Notes: generated by a model from the letters alone, not told the origin. Shown: positions 1 through 9,569, counted from the first letter of the stretch. The stretch is DNA of 64,000 nt from Paeniglutamicibacter cryotolerans (GCF_014190875.1 NZ_JACHVS010000001.1:124001-188000), one strand, 5' to 3'. Program-made: numbers and translations.

Positions 1-302
1 ACGGCGAGCACCGGGTTCTTCTCGAGAAGTTCGGTGTAGCTCACCGACTTCAGGCCACCCGGGAAACCGGAGTGGCGGTAGGCGCGCTTCTGCTCGAGCT
101 TGGCGCCGGTGAGGGCAACCTTCTCGGCATTGATGATGATGACATGGTCGCCCATGTCCATGTGAGCGGCATAGGTTGCCTTGTGCTTGCCGCGCAGCAG
201 GGTTGCGGCCTGGACGGCAAGACGGCCGAGAACTACGTCGGTGGCGTCAATGATCAGCCATGAGCGTTCCTGGTCGGCCGGCTTTGGAGTGTACGTACGC
301 AC
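1..302 (-). CDS. rplM: 50S ribosomal protein L13, partial (C-terminus beyond the left edge)
   Basis: Structural protein of the large ribosomal subunit, an early assembly protein that binds 23S rRNA. The start is GTG at 302-300, giving VRTYTPK, the usual N-terminus of actinobacterial L13; about 100 residues are in the window. Recognisable family segments are [18 protein letters not shown] and HMDMGDHV, then GFPGG. A purine-rich GAAGG lies about 10 nt before the GTG. The gene normally pairs with rpsI, which would lie off the left edge. It is separated from truA by a 1.2 kb gene-poor stretch, so it probably has its own promoter. The call is certain; only the 3' end is missing. Confidence 0.97.
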   Translation of the reverse strand, partial: MRTYTPKPADQERSWLIIDATDVVLGRLAVQAATLLRGKHKATYAAHMDMGDHVIIINAEKVALTGAKLEQKRAYRHSGFPGGLKSVSYTELLEKNPVLA

Positions 303-386
303 TGTGATTGCCTTCGTTTCCTTAGTTACTGGTCAAGCGCCCGCCCTGACTAAGGCTGTGAGATCCTTCGTCGGTTGGTGCGCTGT

Positions 387-415
387 GTTATCCATGCGCT
401 GTACCAGTTTTTCAG
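387..415 (-). promoter_or_regulatory. Candidate promoter for rplM
   Basis: Read on the minus strand: CTGAAA (415-410), a 17-nt spacer and GATAAC (392-387), about 85 nt before the rplM start. It resembles a sigma-A type promoter of high-GC Gram-positives and is the best match close to the gene. It is a pattern match only. Confidence 0.4.
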
Positions 416-1508
416 GTGAGGACTGAAGTCAACCGGCTGTCCTCGTAATGTTCGCATTCTCCGCAGACCAGTGGCCCTGCAACCGGGCCGTCACGCGAAG
501 AAAGTTGTGTCGAACAAAGGACACGCACAACAGCATTAAATACTACCGGATTAAGCCTAGCCGTACAAAAGCCGGATTTTCCGGATACCCATCTCCCACT
601 TGCCGGCGACCCCCGTCGCTACCACGTCCAATAGGCGGAGGCAGTGCGCAGGGGACCCATCGGGCATCCCGCGGAGTTCCCGCGACGGACATCCGGCTTG
701 CGGCCACAGGCAGGACTGGTCCAGCCAGCGGGGTCCGGAGACGCTCAGCCACGGTGCCGGGCTTCATTCTTGCGCTCCGCAGGGCACGACGCAGCGCAGC
801 GGTGATCCGATGTACCTCTTGTCCGGCGGAGGCACCGGCACTCCCGGGGAAAACGGTCCTCCAGTACGCAACACCGCATCCCGTGGCACCAGCGCGGCAA
901 AAGCTACCTCGGCAAGGATCCAGGCTCCAGGCTCCGCACAGACTACCCAGCGCTGCCGCGTCACCCGGCACGTCCAGAGCCACGGAAAACGTCAGCTGGA
1001 GCTGGCTGAATTGACCAAAGAGCACCAACCCGCAAGCCTGGCTCGCCCTTGCCCCGGACAAAACGCCGGTCTGATCCACGAGGCGCTCGATGGCACTGAC
1101 GCAGTTCGCTGCCGGTGGACCAATCCGTCATGGCGCAAGGCAAGCTCAGCGCGGCCGGAGTGGTCTAGCTTGCTGGACGACGCGAACCACCGTCGAATCG
1201 TTGCTCAACTCGAGGGTCCATGACACGGCGATGGATTTCCCGGACCCTACCGGTCCATGAAGCACGTTCCGCCGCCAGCGTCCGGGAGGCTTCCGCTCCG
1301 GGCCCCGCCATCGCTTAGTTCCTTGACCCTGCGCTTCGTGCTTCCGATGGCCCGACTCAGGCACCAAAAATGACCCGATGCCAACATCTAATGGGGCACC
1401 AACCCACAACGCGACTTTGTGCTTCTCCTCACCCTAGAAGCAACTTAGTATCCAGCCCCGCCTCCCAGAAAAACGAGCATGACCTGGATTGATGAATGAA
1501 ATAGCACG
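416..1508. other. Gene-poor stretch between truA and rplM
   Basis: About 1.1 kb without a convincing gene. Open frames occur on both strands (for example 543-1079 and 1146-1409 minus, 600-1223 plus), but they are rich in Cys, Trp and Arg, lack a recognisable family and have no good ribosome binding site. The 1146-1409 minus frame contains a P-loop-like GPVGSGKS, but nothing else of an ATPase follows. The stretch may be decayed coding sequence; no hairpin with a T-run was seen directly after truA. Confidence 0.4.
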
Positions 1509-2483
1509 TCATAGCCCAACTGGAGCATCCACGCGTGGGGGCAGATGAGTGGTGTCGGAACCCGGCAACCGCCGGGCACGAGTGAGTTCGGCTCGTTCAC
1601 CCATCAAGGTGTCGGACGGGTACGCAACCTCCTCGAGCACCAGGGCATGGGGCACAGCGAGCTTGCTGAGCGAATCGCGCACCCGCTCCCCCAAGCGGTG
1701 CGCCATCCAGCCAGGCTCCTTCCGACCGTCGCCGACCATGAGCGCCGCCCCGATGAGCGAGCGGACCATGTTGTGGCAGAAGGCGTCCGCCTTCACATGG
1801 GCCACCAGGAGGCCCTCCGCATCGCGGGCGAAATGGAACTCGGTCAGCGTGCGGATGGTCGTTGCCATCGGCTTGGGCTTGCAGAATGTCAGGAAGTCGT
1901 GGCGGCCGAGCAGCGACTCCGCCTCGTCATTCATGAGCCCCTCGTCCAATGCCTCACCATGCCACATGGTCACGTGGCGGCGCAGCGGGTCCCATTTGTC
2001 CGGGCCGTCGGCGATCCGGTATGAATAGCGACGCCATAGCGCGGAAAAGCGCGCGTCGAATCCTTCTGGCGCCACGGAGATCTCGTGGACGACCACGGCT
2101 CCGCCCTGGCGTCCCAGGATGCCGTACAGGCGGCGCAGCAGCGCCTCGCAGGGGTCCAGGTCCTTGCCACGCGGAAGTTGGCTGTATTCGGTGGGGGTCA
2201 GGTCGAAGTGAACCACTTGGGCACTCGCATGGACACCGGCATCGGTACGTCCGGCAACCACCGTGCGGATCTGTCGGCGGATCAGCAGCGAGAGCCCGTG
2301 CTCGAGCACGCCTTGGACGGTGGGCAGGGTTGGCTGGACCCCCCAGCCCGAATAGGCTGCCCCGTCGTAGGCCAGCGTGGCCCGCAGCCGAACCGTCGCC
2401 GGCTCCCCGCCGTGCCGCGACTCCGGGCTCAGACCGATCGATTCGAGCGAGGGGATGATGGGCGCAGTCTTCATGGCATCCAT
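1509..2483 (-). CDS. truA: tRNA pseudouridine(38-40) synthase TruA
   Basis: Converts uridines 38-40 in the anticodon arm of many tRNAs to pseudouridine. The protein shows the TruA landmarks: LAYDGAAYSGWGVQP near the N-terminus and the catalytic-Asp motif AGRTDAGVHA, followed by QVVHFD, and a C-terminal CHNMVRSLIGAAL segment. The open frame extends to 2573, but that upstream part covers the rplQ terminator hairpin (2522-2562), so I chose ATG at 2483 (MDAMKTAP); ATG at 2474 is an alternative. It lies downstream of rplQ in the same orientation, as in many bacteria. The roughly 20-residue lead before the core is poorly conserved. Confidence 0.95.
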   Translation of the reverse strand: MDAMKTAPIIPSLESIGLSPESRHGGEPATVRLRATLAYDGAAYSGWGVQPTLPTVQGVLEHGLSLLIRRQIRTVVAGRTDAGVHASAQVVHFDLTPTEYSQLPRGKDLDPCEALLRRLYGILGRQGGAVVVHEISVAPEGFDARFSALWRRYSYRIADGPDKWDPLRRHVTMWHGEALDEGLMNDEAESLLGRHDFLTFCKPKPMATTIRTLTEFHFARDAEGLLVAHVKADAFCHNMVRSLIGAALMVGDGRKEPGWMAHRLGERVRDSLSKLAVPHALVLEEVAYPSDTLMGERAELTRARRLPGSDTTHLPPRVDAPVGL

Positions 2484-2521
2484 TTTAGCCAGCGCCGGGG
2501 CTCCCCCAAGACCGTTAAACG

Positions 2522-2562
2522 GGACATGGTCCGTCCCCGCGATGCGGGAACGGACCATGTCC
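2522..2562 (-). terminator. Hairpin terminator after rplQ
   Basis: Perfect 13-bp inverted repeat (GGACATGGTCCGT with its complement) extended inside by a CCCGC/GCGGG pair, starting 23 nt after the rplQ stop. The T-run after it is weak (GTTTAAC). It ends the alpha operon and argues that truA is translated from a start below position 2521. Confidence 0.8.
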
Positions 2563-2585
2563 ACCAGGTTCACTTCGAGAAAGGA

Positions 2586-3092
2586 CTAGGCCTTGTTCTC
2601 TTCGGTGGCCTCGGTTGCCGGAGCTTCGGTCTCGACGACCTCTGCCTCGACGACCTCGACAGCTGCAGCCTTTTCGGCGGCCTTGACGGCCTCCTTCACG
2701 ACTGCCTGCTTCGGGGACACCGGCTCCATGACCAGTTCGATGACTGCCATGGGCGCGTTGTCGCCCTTGCGGTTACCGATCTTGGTGATGCGGGTGTAGC
2801 CACCATCGCGCTCGGCCATGACCGGTGCGATGTTCTCGAAGAGCTCGTGAACGATGCTCTTGTTGGTGCGGCTGCGCGAGGCAATGATGCCCTGCACACG
2901 ACGACGGTTGGCCAGGTCTCCGCGCTTTGCGAACGTGATCAGACGCTCTGCATGCGGGCGAAGGCGCTTGGCCTTGGTCAGCGTGGTGGTGATGGATTTG
3001 TGCTCGAACAGCTGTGCCGACAGGTTCGCGAGCATCAGGCGCTCGTGCGCGGCGCTACCGCCGAGACGCGCTCCCTTTGGTGGGGTAGGCAT
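2586..3092 (-). CDS. rplQ: 50S ribosomal protein L17
   Basis: Large-subunit protein located near the polypeptide exit region. The N-terminal 115 residues are typical L17: [13 protein letters not shown], the NLSAQLFEH segment and [18 protein letters not shown]. At 168 residues it is longer than the roughly 120 of the E. coli protein because of an Ala/Glu/Val-rich acidic tail of about 50 residues, a common actinobacterial feature. It is the last gene of the alpha operon, 85 nt after rpoA, and is followed at once by a strong hairpin. Confidence 0.98.
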   Translation of the reverse strand: MPTPPKGARLGGSAAHERLMLANLSAQLFEHKSITTTLTKAKRLRPHAERLITFAKRGDLANRRRVQGIIASRSRTNKSIVHELFENIAPVMAERDGGYTRITKIGNRKGDNAPMAVIELVMEPVSPKQAVVKEAVKAAEKAAAVEVVEAEVVETEAPATEATEENKA

Positions 3093-3177
3093 GATGTAAT
3101 CTCCTCAGATGGTACCCACCGGTCCACACCGCGAAGGTGCGGACCGGAGGGCAAAAGTTCTTTATGGTCGAAGGGGC

Positions 3178-4185
3178 CTAGGCCTCTTCATCACCGTAAA
3201 CGTCGTCTTCATCGATCGCGGCGGCGCGAGCGGCAAGGTCGAACCCTGGAGGTGAATCCTTCAGGGACAGACCAAGATCGATCAGCTTCGCCTTGACCTC
3301 GTCGATGGACTTTGCACCGAAGTTACGGATGTCCATCAGGTCGGCCTCGGAACGTGCCACGAGTTCACCCACGGTGTGGATGCCCTCGCGCTTGAGGCAG
3401 TTGTACGAGCGAACGGTCAGTTCAAGATCCTCAATTGGCAGCGCCATGTCGGCGGCGAGTGCGGCATCCGTCGGGGACGGGCCAATCTCGATGCCTTCGG
3501 CTGCCGTGTTGAGTTCACGGGCCAGACCAAACAGCTCGACCAGGGTCGTACCGGCAGACGCCACGGCGTCACGCGGTGCGATTGAATCCTTGGTTTCAAC
3601 GTCGACAATCAACTTGTCGAAGTCGGTGCGCTGCTCAACACGGGTGGCTTCCACGCGGAAAGTCACCTTCAGAACAGGCGAGTAGATGGAGTCGACCGGA
3701 ATACGGCCGATTTCCTGATCCGCGCTCTTGTTCTGCGAAGCCGAAACGTAACCGCGGCCACGTTCGATGGTCAGCTCCATGTCGAACTTGCCCTTCGCGT
3801 TCAAAGTCGCGATGTGCAGGTCCGGGTTGTGGAACTCGACGCCGGCCGGCGGAGTGATATCCGCTGCCGTGACGACGCCGGGACCCTGCTTGCGCAGGTA
3901 GGCGACGACAGGTTCGTCGTGCTCGGAGGACACCGAAAGGTTCTTGATGTTCAGGATCAGTTCGGTGACGTCTTCCTTCACACCCGCTACGGTGGTGAAC
4001 TCATGCAGTACACCGTCAATCCGCACACTGGTGACAGCTGCACCAGGGATGGAGGACAGCAGGGTACGGCGGAGCGAGTTACCAAGGGTGTAGCCGAAGC
4101 CCGGCTCCAACGGTTCAATGACAAACCGGGAACGGTTTTCCGCTACTACTTCTTCGGTCAGGGTGGGTCGCTGTGCAATAAGCAC
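3178..4185 (-). CDS. rpoA: DNA-directed RNA polymerase subunit alpha
   Basis: Alpha subunit, whose dimer scaffolds beta and beta-prime assembly. The N-terminal domain (about 1-230) has the conserved [20 protein letters not shown] segment split around residues 21-40, followed by [11 protein letters not shown] linker leads to the C-terminal domain (about 250-320) with the helix-hairpin-helix residues [14 protein letters not shown] and RNFGAKS that contact UP elements and activators. It ends with an acidic tail ([11 protein letters not shown]). It lies between rpsK and rplQ; rpsD, which sits here in E. coli and mycobacteria, is absent. Confidence 0.99.
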   Translation of the reverse strand: MLIAQRPTLTEEVVAENRSRFVIEPLEPGFGYTLGNSLRRTLLSSIPGAAVTSVRIDGVLHEFTTVAGVKEDVTELILNIKNLSVSSEHDEPVVAYLRKQGPGVVTAADITPPAGVEFHNPDLHIATLNAKGKFDMELTIERGRGYVSASQNKSADQEIGRIPVDSIYSPVLKVTFRVEATRVEQRTDFDKLIVDVETKDSIAPRDAVASAGTTLVELFGLARELNTAAEGIEIGPSPTDAALAADMALPIEDLELTVRSYNCLKREGIHTVGELVARSEADLMDIRNFGAKSIDEVKAKLIDLGLSLKDSPPGFDLAARAAAIDEDDVYGDEEA

Positions 4186-4298
4186 TTACATTTCCTTTCA
4201 GCGAGCATCCGCTATATGACGCAACACAGGGGGTGGAAAGGACGATGGCCGCGAGGCGTACGTCGGTTTCGGTCTGGTCAGGCCGCGGGGCGTCCATG

Positions 4299-4330
4299 CC
4301 GCCGCAACTCCCCCAGGGGATCTGCGGCGG
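4299..4330 (-). promoter_or_regulatory. Intercistronic hairpin between rpsK and rpoA
   Basis: CCGCCGCA and TGCGGCGG form a perfect 8-bp stem around a 16-nt loop in the 166-nt gap between rpsK and rpoA. There is no T-run, so it is not a standard terminator. It could set the rpsK/rpoA expression ratio by processing or attenuation; this is inference. Confidence 0.4.
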
Positions 4331-4351
4331 CAGGGACGCTTTGGCGGTCTA

Positions 4352-4753
4352 TTAGACGCGGCGACGCTTCGGCGGGCGGCAACCGTTGTGTGCGCTCGGG
4401 GAAACGTCCTGGATGGACCCAACCTCAAGGCCGGCGGCCTGCAGCGAGCGGATCGCGGTTTCGCGGCCCGAGCCCGGGCCCTTCACGAAAACGTCGACCT
4501 TGCGCATGCCGTGCTCCTGTGCGCGCTTGGCAGCTGCTTCAGCAGCCATCTGTGCGGCGTACGGAGTCGACTTACGCGAACCCTTGAATCCAACCTCGCC
4601 GGCCGAGGCCCAGGAGATTACAGCACCGGACGGGTCCGTGATGGACACGATGGTGTTGTTGAAGGTGCTCTTGATGTGCGCCTGACCCAGCGCGATGTTC
4701 TTCTTGTCCTTGCGACGCGGTTTGCGGACCGCTCCACGAGTCTTGGGGGGCAT
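4352..4753 (-). CDS. rpsK: 30S ribosomal protein S11
   Basis: Small-subunit platform protein near the E site and the mRNA exit. It has 133 residues, the usual length. Family segments seen are [33 protein letters not shown] and VKGPGSGRE, and the conserved C-terminus [11 protein letters not shown]. It lies 42 nt after rpsM in the alpha operon; rpoA follows after 166 nt. Confidence 0.99.
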   Translation of the reverse strand: MPPKTRGAVRKPRRKDKKNIALGQAHIKSTFNNTIVSITDPSGAVISWASAGEVGFKGSRKSTPYAAQMAAEAAAKRAQEHGMRKVDVFVKGPGSGRETAIRSLQAAGLEVGSIQDVSPSAHNGCRPPKRRRV

Positions 4754-4795
4754 GCTTACTCCTACGAAATGATTTGGCTAAGGGGACCGCTAGGT

Positions 4796-5170
4796 TTAGC
4801 GGGTCTTCTTCTTACCGGCAACGGTGCGCTTCGGGCCCTTACGGGTACGTGCGTTCGTCTTGGTGCGCTGACCGCGGACCGGCAGGCCCTTGCGGTGGCG
4901 AATGCCCTCGTAGGAGCCAATCTCGACCTTGCGGCGGATATCGGCTGCCACCTCACGGCGGAGGTCACCCTCGACCTTGAAGCTGCCTTCAATGAAGTCA
5001 CGCAGCTGAACGAGTTCAGCGTCGGTGAGATCCTTGACACGAGTGTCGGGGTTGATCCCGGTCTCGGCAATAGTATGTTCTGCACGGGTCTTGCCCACGC
5101 CGTAGATGTAGGTAAGCGCAATGATCACGCGCTTTTCGCGCGGGATGTCTACGCCAGCTAGACGAGCCAT
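4796..5170 (-). CDS. rpsM: 30S ribosomal protein S13
   Basis: Head protein of the small subunit that contacts the P-site tRNA and the intersubunit bridges. It has 124 residues. The N-terminus [14 protein letters not shown], the helix-two-turn-helix segment [10 protein letters not shown] and the basic tail with [18 protein letters not shown] are all typical. It is the third gene of the infA-rpmJ-rpsM-rpsK-rpoA-rplQ operon, with a 158-nt gap after rpmJ. Confidence 0.99.
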   Translation of the reverse strand: MARLAGVDIPREKRVIIALTYIYGVGKTRAEHTIAETGINPDTRVKDLTDAELVQLRDFIEGSFKVEGDLRREVAADIRRKVEIGSYEGIRHRKGLPVRGQRTKTNARTRKGPKRTVAGKKKTR

Positions 5171-5328
5171 ATTTGGTGTCTACCTTTCGATATGCGGAGG
5201 TCTAAAGCAGTACATAACCCGGTTTCCCGGTCCCCGGCCTCCGTGCCGAGGGTGTGCGTCCCGCGTAGTGGACGCTGTACTGCCGAATTATTAGCTACGC
5301 GCAGGTCAAAGCTCCCGAGAGGGGAAAC

Positions 5329-5442
5329 TTAGCCCTGGCGCTGCTTGTGGCGTGGGTTTTCGCAGATCACCATGACCCGGCCGTTACGACGGATCACCTT
5401 GCACTTGTCGCAGATCGGCTTCACGCTAGGGTTAACCTTCAC
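5329..5442 (-). CDS. rpmJ: 50S ribosomal protein L36
   Basis: Tiny 37-residue zinc-ribbon protein of the large subunit. It starts at GTG (5442-5440), reads [15 protein letters not shown] and ends HKQRQG with TAA at 5331-5329. Metal ligands expected of the zinc-binding (C+) form are present: Cys11, Cys14, Cys27 and His32. GGAAATAAACC just before the GTG supplies a GGAAA ribosome binding site. It lies between infA and rpsM, the usual position. Confidence 0.97.
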   Translation of the reverse strand: MKVNPSVKPICDKCKVIRRNGRVMVICENPRHKQRQG

Positions 5443-5523
5443 GGTTTATTTCCTTTGCGGTTGCTGTTTCAGTGGAGCAGTAACTACCAGCGCCGGCGGG
5501 CGGTGCCCGTCGGTCGAAAGTCT

Positions 5524-5745
5524 TTACTTGTAGCGGTAGACGATACGTCCGCGGTTGAGGTCGTATGGACTGAGTTCCACCACTACACGGTCCTCAGGGA
5601 GGATTCGAATGTAGTGCTGACGCATCTTTCCCGAGATAGTCGCAAGTACCACGTGCCCGTTCGGCAGCTCAACACGAAACATCGCATTGGGCAGCGCCTC
5701 CGACACGGTGCCTTCTACCTCGATGACACCCTCTTTCTTGGCCAT
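5524..5745 (-). CDS. infA: Translation initiation factor IF-1
   Basis: Binds the A site of the 30S subunit during initiation. The 73 residues form a single S1/OB-fold domain: [14 protein letters not shown], then the [14 protein letters not shown] core and HISGK-like TISGKMR, ending [13 protein letters not shown] strong GGAGG site lies 5 nt before the ATG. It heads the alpha operon; the roughly 200-nt space between the map terminator and infA should hold the operon promoter. Confidence 0.98.
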   Translation of the reverse strand: MAKKEGVIEVEGTVSEALPNAMFRVELPNGHVVLATISGKMRQHYIRILPEDRVVVELSPYDLNRGRIVYRYK

Positions 5746-5947
5746 ATCCTCCGCTAACTTTTATGCCGATGACGGGTGCCACCGGCGTGTATGGTTTGTG
5801 GTTGCTGCCATCCGACCCGACCATAACGGCCATTTTGGGCACAGACATAGAGACAACCAACAATCAAGCCTACGTGTTCATCAGCGAAAATGGAAATCAT
5901 CCCGCGAACAGCACACTGTTACCTTCGACACACGCCATTAGTTAAGT

Positions 5948-5990
5948 GGATAGGACCAGGGCCACCCATCGGGCGGTACCGGTCCTATCC
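5948..5990 (-). terminator. Hairpin terminator after map
   Basis: A perfect 10-bp stem, GGATAGGACC with its complement, with further pairing inside (GGTACCG/CGGGC region), beginning about 40 nt after the map stop. It is followed on the minus strand by ACTTAACT, a weak T-run. Confidence 0.7.
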
Positions 5991-6030
5991 GTTCTGCTAC
6001 GGCGCCCGACGGGTCCCGAACCCGAAGGGG

Positions 6031-6861
6031 CTAGGGCATGATCGGGGTCGGCACGACGCCAAAGGGGGCCAGCCCCTCCACTCCCCCGTCATGGGCCGTG
6101 AGGACCCAGATGCCGCCGAGGTGGATGGCCACGCTGTGCTCCCACTGCGAGGCGCGCGCACCGTCGGTGGTCACCACCGTCCAGTCGTCGGCCAACACCT
6201 TGGTCTCGATGCCACCACGGACCAGCATCGGCTCGATGGCCAGGCACATGCCGGGCTTGATGCGTGCGCCACGGTGCCCGGTGCGGAAGTTCAGCACGTC
6301 GGGGGCCTGGTGCATTTCCGAACCGATCCCGTGGCCGACGTAGTCCTCCAGGATGCCCAGCGGCGCACCGGGGACACCTGAGACGAAGTCGTCGATGGCA
6401 TCGCCGATGGCTCCGACATAGCGGGCCTCGGCCAGCGAGGCGATCCCGCGCCACATGGCCTCGCGGGTGACGTCCGAAAGGCGCTGGTCTTCCGGATCGG
6501 CAGTACCGACGATCACGGTGCGTGCAGAGTCGGCGTGCCAGCCCTCGATGATGGCACCGCCGTCGATCTTCAACACGTCACCGTCGGCAAGCACGTAGCC
6601 GCTCGGGAAACCGTGTACCACTTCCTCGTTCACCGATGCGCAGATGGAGGCAGGGAAGCCATGGTATCCCTTGAAGTTGCTGGTGGCGCCGTGACGCTCA
6701 AGCACGCCGGCAAAGACCTCGTCCAGACGCGCGGTGGTGACGCCGATCTGGGCCGCTGCCACTGCCTCATCCAGCGCTTCGGCCAGGACCAGGCCTGCCT
6801 CGCGCATCTTCAGGATCTGCGAATTGGTCTTATATTCGATTTTGGGCTGGCCGAATGCCAT
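6031..6861 (-). CDS. map: Methionine aminopeptidase, type I
   Basis: Removes the initiator methionine from nascent proteins whose second residue is small. It has 276 residues and the pita-bread fold with all five metal ligands: Asp100 (DGG), Asp111 (ADSAR), His177 (GHGIG), Glu210 (IEPM) and Glu241 (WEHS). His83 in VNEEVVHG matches the substrate-contacting histidine. It sits after secY-adk, as in many actinobacteria, but a strong terminator lies between adk and map, so it probably has its own promoter. It has no N-terminal zinc-finger extension. Confidence 0.97.
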   Translation of the reverse strand: MAFGQPKIEYKTNSQILKMREAGLVLAEALDEAVAAAQIGVTTARLDEVFAGVLERHGATSNFKGYHGFPASICASVNEEVVHGFPSGYVLADGDVLKIDGGAIIEGWHADSARTVIVGTADPEDQRLSDVTREAMWRGIASLAEARYVGAIGDAIDDFVSGVPGAPLGILEDYVGHGIGSEMHQAPDVLNFRTGHRGARIKPGMCLAIEPMLVRGGIETKVLADDWTVVTTDGARASQWEHSVAIHLGGIWVLTAHDGGVEGLAPFGVVPTPIMP

Positions 6862-6910
6862 GGGAGGGGGTTCCTTCCGGATTGCTGTTGCTTAAATATC
6901 CCACATAAGA

Positions 6911-6951
6911 CCAGTGAGGATCCCCGCCGGGCGGGCGGGGATCCTCACTGG
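6911..6951 (-). terminator. Strong intrinsic terminator after adk
   Basis: A perfect 18-bp stem (positions 6911-6928 pair with 6934-6951) around a 5-nt loop, followed on the minus strand by the T-rich TCTTATGTGGGATATTT. It starts 19 nt after the adk stop and separates secY-adk from map. Confidence 0.9.
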
Positions 6952-6969
6952 TTCAACACGGGGGGGGTG

Positions 6970-7536
6970 TTAGACGTTCTGGCCCAACGCGTTGAGCACG
7001 CGCGCGGTCACATCGTCGATATCGCCGAGTCCGTCCACCTGGCGGACAATGCCGCGGTCCAGGTATCGGTCGACGACGACCTGGGTCTGCTCGTGGTACA
7101 GGGCAAGGCGGTGGCGGATGACGTCCTCGGTGTCATCGGCACGACCTTCGATCTGTGCGCGCTTGAGCAGGCGGGCGATGAGTTCCTCGTCGTCGGCGGT
7201 CAGCTGCAGCACGGCGTCCAGTGCCTCGTCACCGAGGATCGAGTCGAGTTCGTCGACTTGGGCGCTGGTACGCGGGTAGCCATCGAGCAGGAAGCCCTCA
7301 GCCGCGTCGGCCTGGGCCAGACGGTCCCGGACCATGTTGTTGGTGACGGAATCCGGGACGAAGTTTCCGGCGTCGATGTACTTCTTCGCCTCCAGTCCCA
7401 ACTCGGTCTGTTCCTTCACGTTGGCGCGGAAAATATCGCCGGTGGAAATAGCCACCACGTTGAGGCGTTCGGAAATCCGTGCAGCCTGGGTGCCCTTGCC
7501 CGAACCGGGAGGGCCAATGATCAACAGTTTGGTCAT
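6970..7536 (-). CDS. adk: Adenylate kinase (short form)
   Basis: Interconverts ATP + AMP and 2 ADP. The P-loop GPPGSGKGT lies at residues 8-16, the AMP-binding STGDIFRANV segment follows, and the DGYPRT motif (normally DGFPRT) is present. At 188 residues it is the short type: the long LID insertion with zinc ligands is missing, as usual in actinobacteria. It overlaps the end of secY by 4 nt (ATGA), so the two are translationally coupled. Confidence 0.97.
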   Translation of the reverse strand: MTKLLIIGPPGSGKGTQAARISERLNVVAISTGDIFRANVKEQTELGLEAKKYIDAGNFVPDSVTNNMVRDRLAQADAAEGFLLDGYPRTSAQVDELDSILGDEALDAVLQLTADDEELIARLLKRAQIEGRADDTEDVIRHRLALYHEQTQVVVDRYLDRGIVRQVDGLGDIDDVTARVLNALGQNV

Positions 7537-8837
7537 CGCAGAAGTCCTTCGTAGTTGCGCTGCTGCATTTGAGCGTTGATTTGCTTGACGGTCTCAAGAC
7601 CCACGCCAACCATGATGAGGATCGAGGTGCCGCCAAAGGGGAAGTTGTGATCGGCGTTGATCAACACGAACGCGATCAACGGGATCAGGGCCACGAATGC
7701 CAGGTAAATGGCTCCGGGCAGTGTGATGCGGCTGAGCACGTATTCCAGGTACTCCGCCGTCGGACGTCCTGCGCGGATGCCCGGGATGAACCCACCGTAC
7801 TTCTTCATGTTGTCGGCAACCTCGGTCGGGTTGAAGGTGATCGCGACATAGAAGTAGGTGAAGGCAATGATCAACAGCGTATAGACGATCATGTACAACG
7901 GCGAGGAGCCGGAGAAGTTGGACTGCAGCCAAATGGCCCACTCCGGCATAGTCCCATCCGCGCGCACGTTGAACTGCGTCAGCATGCTCGGCAGCGCCAA
8001 CATCGAGGAGGCAAAGATGACCGGAATGACGCCGGCCATGTTGACCTTGATCGGGATGTAGGTTGAAGTTCCACCGACGGTCCGGCGTCCCACCATGCGT
8101 TTGGCGTACTGGACCGGGATCCGGCGCTGTGACTGTTCAACGAAGACCACCAGTGCGACGATCGCCAGACCGATGATAATGACACCAACGAAGGTGCCCC
8201 AGCCCTGCGTGTTGGCGATGGTCCCCATGGAAGTCGGGAAGCCCGAGGCGATGGAGATGAAGATCAGGATGGACATGCCGTTGCCGACGCCGCTCTCCGT
8301 GATCATTTCGCCCATCCACATGATCAGGCCGGTGCCCGCTGTCAGCGTGATGATCATCAAGAGGATGACAATCAGCGATTCATCGGGAACCACGGGGAAC
8401 TGGCAGCCCGGGAACAAGGTGCCGCTGCGCGCCAACGAGACCAGTGTAGTTGCCTGAAGCAGGCCCAAGGCAATGGTCAGGTAGCGGGTGTACTGCGTGA
8501 GGATCGCCTGGCCGGACTGGCCTTCCTTGTGCAGTTCCTCGAAGCGGGGAATGACCACGCGTAGAAGCTGAACGATGATCGATGCCGTGATGTAGGGCAT
8601 GATGCCCATCGCGAAGACAGACACCTGCAGGAGGGCGCCGCCGCTGAAGAGGTTCACAAACTGGTAAAGACCACCAGTGGTGTTGCTCGCCTCCAAGCAC
8701 ATCTGGACGTTTCCGTAGTTAACTCCGGGTGCGGGTATGTAAACACCAATGCGATAGATCGCTATGATGCCGAGCGTGAACAACAACTTGCGTCGCAGGT
8801 CAGGCGTCCGGAATACCCGGGCAATGGCGCTGAACAA
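7533..8837 (-). CDS. secY: Preprotein translocase subunit SecY
   Basis: Central channel subunit of the SecYEG translocon in the cytoplasmic membrane. The 434 residues contain about ten membrane segments. Landmarks are FRTPDLRRKLLFTLGIIAIYRIG split over residues 9-31, the FSGGALLQVSVFAMGIMPYI region, and VPVQYAKRMVGRR (here IPVQYAKRMVG) of the C5 cytosolic loop that contacts SecA and the ribosome. It follows the spc operon after a strong terminator and a 200-nt gap, so it should have its own promoter. Confidence 0.98.
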   Translation of the reverse strand: MFSAIARVFRTPDLRRKLLFTLGIIAIYRIGVYIPAPGVNYGNVQMCLEASNTTGGLYQFVNLFSGGALLQVSVFAMGIMPYITASIIVQLLRVVIPRFEELHKEGQSGQAILTQYTRYLTIALGLLQATTLVSLARSGTLFPGCQFPVVPDESLIVILLMIITLTAGTGLIMWMGEMITESGVGNGMSILIFISIASGFPTSMGTIANTQGWGTFVGVIIIGLAIVALVVFVEQSQRRIPVQYAKRMVGRRTVGGTSTYIPIKVNMAGVIPVIFASSMLALPSMLTQFNVRADGTMPEWAIWLQSNFSGSSPLYMIVYTLLIIAFTYFYVAITFNPTEVADNMKKYGGFIPGIRAGRPTAEYLEYVLSRITLPGAIYLAFVALIPLIAFVLINADHNFPFGGTSILIMVGVGLETVKQINAQMQQRNYEGLLR

Positions 8838-9036
8838 GCGTCCTCCTGAATGATGTGGATCCGGCTAGGGCCGGAGTTGACCTCCTGAGTCTACCGGGTG
8901 ATGCCCCTCACCGCGCAAATGTAGCGCGTGATTTCAAGCATGACGGCAATCCTCCGTCTCCGGCGTATTCTCCGCAGCCCACGCCACAGACATAAAAACA
9001 GCTTCCTCAGTGCGTCAATGGAGCCCGGTAAACGAA

Positions 9037-9087
9037 AAGAAGGTCCCATCCGAAACCGGGATATCCCGGTCCGGATGGGACCTTCTT
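9037..9087 (-). terminator. Strong intrinsic terminator of the spc operon (after rplO)
   Basis: A 16-bp perfect outer stem (9037-9052 with 9072-9087) encloses a second palindrome ACCGGGATATCCCGGT. On the minus strand it is followed by TTTTCGTTTACC. It begins 25 nt after the rplO stop and uncouples secY-adk from the ribosomal genes. Confidence 0.9.
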
Positions 9088-9111
9088 CAGTTGATCAGAT
9101 GACCAGCTGGC

Positions 9112-9567
9112 TTAGAGCTCGATAACCGAGCCGCCGGCAGCGGCGATCTTCTCAGAAGCCGACTTCGAGAAGGCGTTGACCTTCACGTCGACCTTGACGG
9201 TGATGTCGCCGGTGCCCAGGACCTTGACGGGCTGGTTCTTGCGAACTGCACCCTTCTCGACCAGTGCCTCGACAGTGACCTCGCCACCTTCGGGGAACAG
9301 CTCCGAGATCTTGTCCAGGTTGACAACCTGGAACTCGACGCGGAACGGGTTCTTGAAGCCGCGAAGCTTCGGAAGGCGCATGTGCAACGGCAGCTGGCCG
9401 CCGGCGAAGCCGGCCTTGACCTGGTAGCGTGCCTTGGTGCCCTTGGTGCCACGACCAGCAGTCTTGCCCTTGGAGCCTTCACCGCGACCCACACGGGTCT
9501 TACGGGTTTTGGCGCCTTCGGCCGGACGCAGGTGGTGAACCTTCAATGCGTTGTCTTTTTCAGCCAT
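9112..9567 (-). CDS. rplO: 50S ribosomal protein L15
   Basis: Large-subunit assembly protein with a long Gly/Arg-rich N-terminal extension that threads into 23S rRNA. The 151 residues show [22 protein letters not shown] (split here around residue 22), KTAGRGTKG and [16 protein letters not shown]. Last gene of the spc operon, 2 nt after rpmD. Confidence 0.98.
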   Translation of the reverse strand: MAEKDNALKVHHLRPAEGAKTRKTRVGRGEGSKGKTAGRGTKGTKARYQVKAGFAGGQLPLHMRLPKLRGFKNPFRVEFQVVNLDKISELFPEGGEVTVEALVEKGAVRKNQPVKVLGTGDITVKVDVKVNAFSKSASEKIAAAGGSVIEL

Positions 9568-9569
9568 GA

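Noticed and set aside
543..1079. 178-codon minus-strand open frame between truA and rplM
   Set aside because: Cys/Trp/Arg-rich, no family resemblance, no ribosome binding site; overlapping frames on both strands are equally open.
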